A DNA stretch of 64,000 nucleotides, taken from positions 124,001 through 188,000 of the forward strand of contig NZ_JANPVN010000001.1 in assembly GCF_026157085.1 (NCBI RefSeq), read 5' to 3'. The notes beneath the pieces were generated by a model that saw only the letters and a program-made list of their open reading frames with translations, was not told the origin of the DNA and did not search any database. The stretch is from Sphingomicrobium arenosum (GTDB lineage: Bacteria; Pseudomonadota; Alphaproteobacteria; Sphingomonadales; Sphingomonadaceae). Each line of letters opens with the position of its first letter. The first letter of the stretch is position 1. Both the position numbers and the translations under genes were made by a program. This document shows positions 45,253-52,978 of this stretch, piece by piece.

Positions 45253-46190
45253 CGGGCGATCCTCTCGTCGATCATGGTTTTCAACGCCTCCTCGTTGTTG
45301 CCGTCGAACCAGCGAGGCTCGGGCAGGTCGGCCTGCCAGGCGAGCTGTTCGAACAGGGTGCCGCCCGACCAGTCGGTGACGGGATAGGCGTCGTAAGCAG
45401 GGTCGGCATAGACGATGTCGGGCGAGACGATGGTCCAGCCCTTGGCGCGCAATGCGGCGACGAGGTCGTCGACGTAGAAGGCAGCGATGTCGGTTTCGTG
45501 GAGCAGCATCATATGCGGGACCGGGCGGCCGGCCACGCGCTCGGCAAGTTCGGCGTAGAATTCGGCGGCGGCGACATGATGATCGACATACGCTGCGCCC
45601 AGCGCCTCGCGATCATAAGGGCGGTTCTCGCGCTCATAGGTGATTGCAGCGCTCTCGAAGACCCAGTCGGAGGCATTGACGCTGACCCAGGCTTTTCTGA
45701 GGCCGCGCTCGTGAATGGCGCGCCTCGAGGCGTCGCGCTTTGCGCCATCGCGAGCGCCTTCGTCGAGATAGGGATAGCGCAGCCAGGCGCGATATCCCTC
45801 GCGGCCCTCAAGCCATTCCTCGGCTGCATCGACGCCGGCGAGCCATTCGTCGAGGTCGGTCGAGGAGAGTCGTGCGTGCGTTTGCGTGTGGTTGGCGATT
45901 AGGTGGCCTGCTTTGACATAAGCGGCGATTCGCTCCCCGGCGCCCTCCTTGCCCTCCATCGTGATGCCGCCCGGATTGAGAAAGAAAACCGCTTGGTCGA
46001 CGTTCGCTTCGTCGAGCGCGGCGATGAGGCGGCGGGTGCGCTCGTCGTGACTTAGCCAAGGCCCGCGGGTGCGCGGAACGTCATCGAAACTGAGCGCGAT
46101 GAGCTTGTCGCCGGCTGCAGCGGCGGGCTGCGTCGTGGCGCAGGCGGTGGCGAAAAGCCCGGCGAGGGCGATGCAAAACAGACGGATCAT
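45249..46190 (-). CDS. Polysaccharide deacetylase family lipoprotein
   Basis: The 313-residue protein has a lipoprotein signal (ATAC, Cys17). The NodB-like catalytic domain has ALSFDDVP in place of the usual TFDDG and the metal-binding HTQTH motif. These match family 4 carbohydrate esterases, which remove acetyl groups from polysaccharides or peptidoglycan. The substrate is unknown. GGGAATTGAG precedes the ATG, which begins 1 nt after the preceding stop codon. Confidence 0.87.
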   Translation of the reverse strand: MIRLFCIALAGLFATACATTQPAAAAGDKLIALSFDDVPRTRGPWLSHDERTRRLIAALDEANVDQAVFFLNPGGITMEGKEGAGERIAAYVKAGHLIANHTQTHARLSSTDLDEWLAGVDAAEEWLEGREGYRAWLRYPYLDEGARDGAKRDASRRAIHERGLRKAWVSVNASDWVFESAAITYERENRPYDREALGAAYVDHHVAAAEFYAELAERVAGRPVPHMMLLHETDIAAFYVDDLVAALRAKGWTIVSPDIVYADPAYDAYPVTDWSGGTLFEQLAWQADLPEPRWFDGNNEEALKTMIDERIAR

Positions 46191-46191
46191 C

Positions 46192-46509
46192 TCAATTCCC
46201 GAGAAGCGTGAAAGAAAGATCGTAGGCACATGGGCCGGCGCCGATACTGTGGACGGTGACCAGTAGGTGGTAGTCCGCGCTACCCAGCGTGATAACGAGA
46301 TCGTTGAACGCACTGCTACTGACATTGTCGATCAGGACAAGGATGCCGCCATCCTGTTCGATCGCGGAGATCGCTTGGGCGCCGCCCGTGCGGCGCGGCG
46401 CGAAGGCGATGGGGAAAACACCGGCGTCGATCAGCCCCGGGCCATGCTCGTCGTGCAGGACGAGCGCACCGGCAGCGATGATATCGCGCTTGTTCATCCG
46501 GCCCATCAT
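46192..46509 (-). CDS. Small protein of unknown function in the six-gene unit
   Basis: I do not recognise this protein of about 105 residues. It reads MNKRDIIAAGALVLHDEH and ends YDLSFTLLGN. It has no clear signal peptide or membrane helix. The start could be any of three nearby ATGs (46509, 46506, 46497). It lies between two genes with only 14 and 1 nt gaps. It may be a genuine gene or the remnant of a larger one. Confidence 0.5.
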   Translation of the reverse strand: MMGRMNKRDIIAAGALVLHDEHGPGLIDAGVFPIAFAPRRTGGAQAISAIEQDGGILVLIDNVSSSAFNDLVITLGSADYHLLVTVHSIGAGPCAYDLSFTLLGN

Positions 46510-46523
46510 CGAGGACACGCCGC

Positions 46524-47261
46524 TCACTTCATTTTGACCGCGAACGTGTCTTCGTGGCCGGTAAGGAAGGAGCGTAGCTGGGGCGACATGTCGCCCGAAC
46601 CGTCGTAGCCGTGCGTCCTGGCACGGGCGTCCCATTCCTCGGCGGTGCCGGTCGACATATGGGCGCCGAAGGCCGGCCAATTGGCGAAGGTGCCGATGGT
46701 CATGACATCGAAGTCGGCGCCCATTTCGCCGTACCAGAGGGTGTTTGTGGCCATGTCGAATTCTTGGAAAATCGCGTTTTCGCGGGCGCGGCTGTCGTAA
46801 AGCTCGGGCTTCATTTCGGCGCGGGCCTTGAACATCTCGAGGAGGTAGAGACCGGAAGCGCTGACCCTTGCCTTCATCTCAGCAACGGCGGGGCCGCGAG
46901 CGAACCAATCGCTCTCATGGTCGGCATGCGCCTCCAATGCGGTGCACCATTCGCTGGCCTCGCAAGATTTGGCGAAATAGTCGGCGTAGCTGCCGACAGG
47001 CTGGAGAAGCATGAAGTCCCATTGCGCGCCTTGGTTGTGACGCAGGCGGAAAGGGATGGCGCAGCCGTCAGCGGCGGTCGTTCCTTGTTCACCCAACCCC
47101 TCGATAATCGCCTTCGCCTCATACCATTGGCCGGGCGCGGCGCGGATCATCGTGATGCGATAGAGATCGGGGGAATGAACCGCCGGATCGGCGAGATCCT
47201 GCGTTGCGGCGGGCGCGGCGATTGCCAGCGCGGTCGCCGTTAGAAGGACGGTGCGGATCAT
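46524..47261 (-). CDS. Secreted protein of unknown function (possible alpha/beta-barrel, tentative)
   Basis: The 245-residue protein has a signal peptide (about 1-20) and the mature part begins DLADPAVHSPDLYRI. Repeated YRITMIRAAPGQWYEAKAII and later YLLEMFKARAEMKPELYD segments look like dimeric ABM/NIPSNAP-type units, but this is tentative. Two cysteines occur near the middle (SCEASEWCTA). It is the first gene of the six-gene unit, 78 nt downstream of mmsA. Confidence 0.65.
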   Translation of the reverse strand: MIRTVLLTATALAIAAPAATQDLADPAVHSPDLYRITMIRAAPGQWYEAKAIIEGLGEQGTTAADGCAIPFRLRHNQGAQWDFMLLQPVGSYADYFAKSCEASEWCTALEAHADHESDWFARGPAVAEMKARVSASGLYLLEMFKARAEMKPELYDSRARENAIFQEFDMATNTLWYGEMGADFDVMTIGTFANWPAFGAHMSTGTAEEWDARARTHGYDGSGDMSPQLRSFLTGHEDTFAVKMK

Positions 47262-47339
47262 GCGGTTCTCCCCTGATTAAGGGGGAGGCTATGATCCGCA
47301 CCATTGCGTGTCTATCGCTATTTGACGAACAACTCGTCG

Positions 47340-48839
47340 CTAGCCCATCGTCGGGATGACGAAGGCGTTGTCGTGATCGCCCTGCGCCGAGCCGTCGGGC
47401 CAGCGCTGGGTGACCTTCTTCGCCTTGGTCCAGAAGCGGATGCCGTCGGGGCCGTGCTGGTCGATGTCGCCGAAGCCCGAACGCTTCCAGCCGCCGAAGG
47501 TGTGGTAACTGACCGGCACCGGGATCGGCACGTTGATGCCGACCATGCCGACATTAACGCGCGCGGCGAATTCGCGCGCGGCATGGCCGTTGCGGGTGAA
47601 GATGGCGACGCCATTGCCGTACTGATGGTCGCTCGGCAGGCGCACGGCCTCCTCGAAATTAGCAGCGCGGACCATCTGGAGGACGGGGCCGAAGATCTCT
47701 TCCTTGTAGCTTTCGAAGTGCGGCTTCACATGGTCGAACAGCGTCGGGCCGACGAACCAGCCGTCGGTGCCCTGCAATTCGAGCCCGCGGCCGTCGACGA
47801 CGAGCTCGCCGCCTTCGTCGGCGCAGGTCTGGATCCACTTTTCAACGGCGGCGCGATGCTCCTTGGTGACCACCGGGCCATAATGAGCCTCGGGGTCGGT
47901 CGACACGCCGACGCGAAGGCCCTCGATCGCGGGGATGAGTTTTTCGCGCAGACGCTCGGCCGTGTCCTCGCCAACGGGCACGACAACGGGGAGCGCCATG
48001 CAGCGTTCGCCGGCCGAGCCGAAGGCCGCGCCAGTAAGGTCGTTGACCACCTGGTCGAGATCGGCGTCGGGCAGGACGATGCCGTGGTTCTTGGCGCCGC
48101 CGAAGGCCTGGACGCGCTTGCCGCGCGCGGTGCCGCCCGAATAGATATATTCGGCGATGGCCGAGGAGCCGACGAAGCTGATCGCCTTGACGTCCTCATG
48201 CTCGATGATCGCATCGACCATTTCCTTGTCGCCATGGACGACGTTGAGGATGCCGTCGGGAAGGCCTGCTTCAGTTATCAGTTCGGCGAGGCGAACGGGG
48301 ACGCTGGGGTCCTTTTCCGAGGGCTTCAGGATGAAGGCGTTGCCGGTGGCGATGGCGGGGCCGAACATCCACATCGGGATCATGGCGGGGAAATTGAACG
48401 GGGTGATGCCCGCGCCGATGCCCAGGGGCTGGCGCATCGCATAGACATCGATGCCGGGCCCGGCGCCAAGGGTGAATTCTCCCTTCATCAGGTGCGGGAT
48501 GCCGCAGCAGAATTCGATCACGTCGAGACCGCGCTGCACATCGCCCTTGGCATCATCGACGACCTTGCCGTGCTCACTGGCGAGCAGTTCGGCGAGTTCC
48601 TGATGGTGAGCTTCGACGAGCTCCTTGAACTTGTAGAAGATGCGCGCGCGCTTTTGCGGGTTCATCGCGGCCCAGGCGGGCTGGGCGGCCTTGGCGGCAT
48701 CGACCGCCTGCTGGAGCGCATCCTTGTCGGCCAGCGCGACCTCGGCCTGTTGCTTGCCTTCGCTGGGATTGAAGATGGGGTGCTTGCGGCTGCCGAGGGC
48801 GACCGACTTGCCGTTGATATAGTGGTTCACGCTACGCAT
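47340..48839 (-). CDS. mmsA: CoA-acylating methylmalonate-semialdehyde dehydrogenase
   Basis: The 499-residue aldehyde dehydrogenase converts methylmalonate semialdehyde with NAD and CoA to propionyl-CoA and CO2. The catalytic Cys280 is in GSAGERCMALPV. It also has the MmsA-specific stretches ITPFNFPAMIPMWMFGPAIA and GDKEMVDAIIEHEDVKAISFVGS. It is the first gene of the valine locus. Confidence 0.96.
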   Translation of the reverse strand: MRSVNHYINGKSVALGSRKHPIFNPSEGKQQAEVALADKDALQQAVDAAKAAQPAWAAMNPQKRARIFYKFKELVEAHHQELAELLASEHGKVVDDAKGDVQRGLDVIEFCCGIPHLMKGEFTLGAGPGIDVYAMRQPLGIGAGITPFNFPAMIPMWMFGPAIATGNAFILKPSEKDPSVPVRLAELITEAGLPDGILNVVHGDKEMVDAIIEHEDVKAISFVGSSAIAEYIYSGGTARGKRVQAFGGAKNHGIVLPDADLDQVVNDLTGAAFGSAGERCMALPVVVPVGEDTAERLREKLIPAIEGLRVGVSTDPEAHYGPVVTKEHRAAVEKWIQTCADEGGELVVDGRGLELQGTDGWFVGPTLFDHVKPHFESYKEEIFGPVLQMVRAANFEEAVRLPSDHQYGNGVAIFTRNGHAAREFAARVNVGMVGINVPIPVPVSYHTFGGWKRSGFGDIDQHGPDGIRFWTKAKKVTQRWPDGSAQGDHDNAFVIPTMG

Positions 48840-48895
48840 GAGGCTCTCTCTCCTGATCCTTTGGCCCGCGTCCTAGCGAGCATGAGCGCATAAGA

Positions 48896-48926
48896 AAAGC
48901 GGCGCGGGGGTGAGCCGCGCCGCTTT
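48896..48926 (-). terminator. Terminator after the MopE-like gene
   Basis: A perfect 12-bp stem (AAAGCGGCGCGG / CCGCGCCGCTTT) has a 7-nt loop. It is followed on the minus strand by TTTTCTTATG. It lies 23 nt beyond the stop codon of the gene at 48950-49969. Confidence 0.8.
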
Positions 48927-48949
48927 GTCGTTTGGCCGATCAGGCAGGG

Positions 48950-49969
48950 TCAGCCGGCCGGAAAATCCTCATCGACATCGCCATCGCAGTCGTCGTCATT
49001 GCCGTTGGGGATGTCCCAGGCGGCGGGATTGACCTTGATGTTGAGATCATCGCAGTCATCGCCGCGATAGACCGTGCCGTTGCTCCCGACATTATAGGGT
49101 CGCGCATCGAAAAAGCGGTCGCCGTCGCGGTCGAGCTCGCCATAGGTGCGTGGGTCGCAATCCTCGTCATGCCCTTCGTCGGGAATCTCGGGATTGCCCG
49201 GATAGCGGTTGGGGTCGTTATCATCGCAATCATCGCCGCCGAAGGCGATGGCCGTGACACCGTCTCCGTCCTGATCGGTGTTGATCAGGCCGGAGGACCC
49301 GATCGTAAAGCGCTTGAACGGCGCCCCGATGCCCGTCAGGCTGACCTCCATCGGGACTTGCAGCAGGCCCAGTTCGATCAGCTTTGCCGCGTCCACCTCT
49401 TCGGTGCCACACGAGTTGGATTGGCGAACGCGGTCGACCATTCGGCCGATGCGATTACCCGACGCGCGAGCACAATTGGTGCCGTCGAGCGAGAAGGAGC
49501 GGATCGTCATCATCGGGCTGATCGTCATCGTCGCGCCGTCGGCGTACATCGACCAACTGCCCTTCTGGACCGCATCGGCGTAGGTCTCCCAGAACGCCAT
49601 ACAGCGATCGTTGCAGTTGCCGGGCTTGCTTGGCACCGCATTGACAAGCCGATGGCCGGTCAAATGCTGACCGCTGACCCGAAGGACGATCGATCGGGTC
49701 GGGGCGCTGCTATTTGCCGCGGTGAGATAACCGTAGCCGATTACCGAGGGCGCCACGTCGATCCGAGCGAGTTCAGGGCGGATATATTCCTTGGGGAGGC
49801 GCAGACGCTCCTCGGGGATCACCACCCGCTGCGTCGGCGCAGGCACGTTGAGGGTGGGTAGTTTCTTGACCTGCACGCGCGGTAGGGTCGGCTGGACCTT
49901 CACATCCTGCGCGGCGCTGGCGGCGGTAACGAGGCTGGCGCTGGCCAGCAGGGCAATGGTGTAACGCAT
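48950..49969 (-). CDS. Secreted MopE-like metal-binding protein
   Basis: The 339-residue protein has a signal peptide (MRYTIALLASASLVTAASA). A Pro-rich N-terminal region follows, and then a domain with two cysteine-containing stretches. The C-terminal third holds Asp-rich motifs of the MopE putative metal-binding type: DTDQDGDGV, GGDDCDDNDPNRYPGNPE and GNDDDCDGDVDEDF. MopE-type segments bind calcium or copper; here metal binding is inferred from the motif. It is divergent from the subtilisin gene, so the two may share regulation. Confidence 0.78.
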   Translation of the reverse strand: MRYTIALLASASLVTAASAAQDVKVQPTLPRVQVKKLPTLNVPAPTQRVVIPEERLRLPKEYIRPELARIDVAPSVIGYGYLTAANSSAPTRSIVLRVSGQHLTGHRLVNAVPSKPGNCNDRCMAFWETYADAVQKGSWSMYADGATMTISPMMTIRSFSLDGTNCARASGNRIGRMVDRVRQSNSCGTEEVDAAKLIELGLLQVPMEVSLTGIGAPFKRFTIGSSGLINTDQDGDGVTAIAFGGDDCDDNDPNRYPGNPEIPDEGHDEDCDPRTYGELDRDGDRFFDARPYNVGSNGTVYRGDDCDDLNIKVNPAAWDIPNGNDDDCDGDVDEDFPAG

Positions 49970-50263
49970 GACGTCTCTCCCCCAAGGCGGTTGTCGCGCC
50001 GATGTTAATCTCAATTAAGCGCGACTGCGAAGGATTATCTTTTCGCCGTGCCGCGATCACAAAACGGGTGGTTAACAGGAGAGCGTTCCCAATCGCCACA
50101 ATGTTGATGACAATTGTTTCTAATCGGTCACAGTGCCGACTTTTCGTCGCTATTCCAGCGCTTTGTCGGCTGGCGGACTTGACCGGCAAAATAGTTAGCG
50201 GAAGCCTGCTGACATCGGAGTAAACGGAGCGTGGGGCTTCGTCCGACATGGGGAGTACGGACT
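49970..50263. promoter_or_regulatory. Divergent intergenic region between MopE-like and subtilisin genes
   Basis: This 294-nt stretch has no convincing ORF. It is AT-richer than its surroundings, with stretches such as GTTAATCTCAATTAAG and GATGACAATTGTTTCTAATC. CTTGACC near 50177 could be a -35 element for the subtilisin gene, but no matching -10 is clear. No known operator is recognised. Confidence 0.35.
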
Positions 50264-51400
50264 TTGAAAAAGATGATTGCGTACACGACCGCCGCGGTAT
50301 CGGCGGTAGCGATGGCGACTGCCGCGCAGGCAGCGCCCGCCCGCCCGATTTCGGGCCAGTATATCTGCACTTTCACTGCCTCGGTGGCGCCCGGGCAGGT
50401 TCGGGCCGAAGCGGCCCGGGCCGCCAACCCTTCGGGTGGCCAGGTCATCCAGACGTACAGCCACGCCGTGCGCGGCTTTGCAGTGCGCCTCCCGGCGGGC
50501 CAGTCGGCGCGCTCCGACATGGCGGCGCTGAAGGCCAACAATGCGAAGATCAAGGGCTGCGAGCGCGACATGGCGATCTCGCTGAGCCTCGCGCCCGGTG
50601 GCAAGCGGGGCGGCGGCGGCTCGATCAGCGAGCGCACCGATTGGGGCGTGACCCGCGTCGGTGGCCCCGGTGTTGGTGTTTCGGGCAAGACGGCCTGGGT
50701 GATCGACAGCGGGATCGACCTCGATCACGAGGATCTCAACGTCGACGTGGCGCGCTCGGCCAACTATGTCGGTCGCGACGCCAATGACGAGAACGGTCAC
50801 GGCACCCATGTCGCGGGCACTATCGCAGCCAAGAACGGCAATGGCGTCGGATTTCGCGGGATCGCTGCGGGCGCGCCCGTCGTCGCCGTGCGCGTGCTCG
50901 ACCGTCGCGGTTCGGGTTCGACCTCGGGCGTGATCGCCGGCGTCGATTATGTCGCCGCCAATGCCAAGTCGGGCGACGTTGCCAACATGAGCCTTGGCGG
51001 TGGCATCTCGACCACGCTCGACAATGCGGTCGTCGCGGCCTCGACCTACGGCGGCAAGAACGTCTATTTCGTGCTCGCTGCGGGCAATGAGAGCGATGAT
51101 GCCAATAACCACAGCCCGGCGCGCGCCAACGGGCCCAACGTGTTCACCGTTTCGGCGATCGATTCGAACGATACGCTGGCGAGCTTCTCCAACTATGGTT
51201 CGCCGGTCGATTATGCCGAGCCCGGCGTCAGCATCGGTTCGACCTACAAGGACGGTGGATATGCCGCCTTGTCGGGTACCTCGATGGCCGCGCCGCACCT
51301 CGCCGGTATCCTGATGACGATGACGGGCGCCAATGTGGCGACCGACGGAGTCATCAACGGCGACCGCGACGGCAATCCGGACCCGATCGGCGTGCGCTGA
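50264..51400 (+). CDS. Secreted subtilisin-like serine protease (S8)
   Basis: The 378-residue protein is made as a pre-pro-enzyme. It has a signal peptide (about 1-23), a propeptide region and a catalytic domain. The triad is Asp148 (WVIDSGIDLDHEDL), His179 (NGHGTHVAGT) and Ser340 (SGTSMAAPH). It ends DGVINGDRDGNPDPIGVR. The start is TTG at 50264 because GGGAG lies 8 nt upstream; the next ATG (50273) is 17 nt from it. A weak GTG farther upstream is unlikely. It probably works outside the cell or in the periplasm. Confidence 0.92.
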   Translation: MKKMIAYTTAAVSAVAMATAAQAAPARPISGQYICTFTASVAPGQVRAEAARAANPSGGQVIQTYSHAVRGFAVRLPAGQSARSDMAALKANNAKIKGCERDMAISLSLAPGGKRGGGGSISERTDWGVTRVGGPGVGVSGKTAWVIDSGIDLDHEDLNVDVARSANYVGRDANDENGHGTHVAGTIAAKNGNGVGFRGIAAGAPVVAVRVLDRRGSGSTSGVIAGVDYVAANAKSGDVANMSLGGGISTTLDNAVVAASTYGGKNVYFVLAAGNESDDANNHSPARANGPNVFTVSAIDSNDTLASFSNYGSPVDYAEPGVSIGSTYKDGGYAALSGTSMAAPHLAGILMTMTGANVATDGVINGDRDGNPDPIGVR

Positions 51401-51425
51401 TCAGCATCAGCCCCTGATGTGAGGG

Positions 51426-51455
51426 AAGGGTCGGCGCAGCGATGCGCCGACCCTT
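51426..51455 (+). terminator. Terminator after the subtilisin gene
   Basis: A perfect 13-bp stem (AAGGGTCGGCGCA / TGCGCCGACCCTT) has a GCGA loop and is followed by CTCCTTTTG. It lies 25 nt past the stop codon. Confidence 0.8.
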
Positions 51456-51520
51456 CTCCTTTTGGGAGGGCTTTTCAAAGGGTCGCGGGCTTGCCAGTCT
51501 GAGGGAAAGGAGATGCCCTG

Positions 51521-52936
51521 ATGACCCTCACGCTCGCCGCCCTGATGATGCTCGCTTCGCAACAGCATGGAGAGGGCCACGGCCATCACGGCCAGCAAGC
51601 GCGGGGGCATCATGACCAACATGGCGCGGTCGACGCGCGGCTCGAGGCGCTGTCGGCCGATGTTTCGGAGGCGCGGCTGCGCGCCGATCTCGAGGCGATG
51701 GTGGGATTTGGCACGCGCCACACCTTGTCGAGCCAGAGCGACCCTGAACGAGGGATCGGCGCGGCGGTCGACTGGGTGCTTGCCGAGATGGACAGGATCG
51801 GGCTCGAGCCGGTCAAGGTCTGCGACACGGTAACGGTCGAGCCACGCATTCCCAAGCCGACACGCGTGTGCAGCGCGGTCGGGATCAAGCGGGGCACCGA
51901 GCGGCCAGATGATGTCGTCATCTACACCGCTCATCTCGACAGCCGGGTCAGCGACATCATGAACGCGACCGACGATGCGCCGGGCGCCAATGACAGCGCC
52001 TCGGGCGTGGCGGGTGGATTGGAAGCGGCGCGGCTGCTTGCTGACGAGCATTTTGCGGGCACCATCGTCATCGCTGCGCTGGCGGGCGAGGAGCAGGGGC
52101 TGGTCGGTGCACGGATCCTCGCCGATTACGCCAAGGCACAGGGCTGGAACGTTATCGCCAATCTCAACAACGACATGATCGGCGGCAATTGCGGGTCGGA
52201 CGGCTATTGCGAGCCGGATGTCATTCGCGTCTTTTCGGAAGGGCCGCGGCGACAGGGCAATGATGCGGCGATGCGCGCGGCGATGCACCGGCTGGGAGGC
52301 GAGAATGACGCGCCGAGCCGCAACCTGTCGCGTTGGCTCGACGCGCTGGCCGATCGCTTGCCGGGCATCGGGCTCGACGTCCGCCAGGTGTGGCGCACCG
52401 ACCGCTGGGGTCGGGGCGGCGATCATATCCGCTTTCTAGAGGCGGGTTATCCGGCCGTGCGGGTGACCGTGCCGGTCGAGGATTACGACCACCAGCATCA
52501 GGACCTGCGGACCGAGGACGGCGTCTTCTATGGCGATGTGATCGCCGAGCTCGACTTCGCCTATATGGCCAAGGCCACACGGCTCAACACGGCGGCGATG
52601 GCAGCGCTGGCGAGCGCGCCGCCCCCGCCGATGGGGGTCGAGGCGGAAGGCGCGGTGCAAACCGACACGATGCTGCGCTGGAAAGCGGTGGACAGCGCCC
52701 ACCATTACAAGGTTGTTTGGCGGCGGACTGATGCGTCGAACTGGGGGGAGGAGCACCGCCGGGTCGATCCCGCCCAATGCCGCGAAGATCGCTGCGAGGT
52801 GGTGCTGGAAGGCGTGCGGGTCGACGACTGGATGTTCGGAGTGGCGTCGGCGAGCGCCGAACATCACTACAGCCCGGTGGTCTCGGCGGTGCCCGGTGGC
52901 GATTTCGCGCCGATTGCCGAAGGAAGCGAGGAATAG
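51521..52936 (+). CDS. M28 family zinc peptidase with His-rich N-terminal segment
   Basis: The 471-residue exported protein has a signal peptide (about 1-13). A histidine-rich stretch at 16-34 holds seven His. The peptidase core is M28-type: His138 in TAHLDS, Asp157 in GANDSASG, the Glu pair at 190-191 in AGEEQGL and Asp218 in LNNDMIGG. Further on, GRGGDHIRF gives the last metal His. M28 enzymes are mostly aminopeptidases. The C-terminal part looks like an extra beta domain. Confidence 0.9.
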   Translation: MTLTLAALMMLASQQHGEGHGHHGQQARGHHDQHGAVDARLEALSADVSEARLRADLEAMVGFGTRHTLSSQSDPERGIGAAVDWVLAEMDRIGLEPVKVCDTVTVEPRIPKPTRVCSAVGIKRGTERPDDVVIYTAHLDSRVSDIMNATDDAPGANDSASGVAGGLEAARLLADEHFAGTIVIAALAGEEQGLVGARILADYAKAQGWNVIANLNNDMIGGNCGSDGYCEPDVIRVFSEGPRRQGNDAAMRAAMHRLGGENDAPSRNLSRWLDALADRLPGIGLDVRQVWRTDRWGRGGDHIRFLEAGYPAVRVTVPVEDYDHQHQDLRTEDGVFYGDVIAELDFAYMAKATRLNTAAMAALASAPPPPMGVEAEGAVQTDTMLRWKAVDSAHHYKVVWRRTDASNWGEEHRRVDPAQCREDRCEVVLEGVRVDDWMFGVASASAEHHYSPVVSAVPGGDFAPIAEGSEE

Positions 52937-52978
52937 TCCCCTTTCTTTTTTCGCGCATCGTCCCCACATCAAGGGTCA

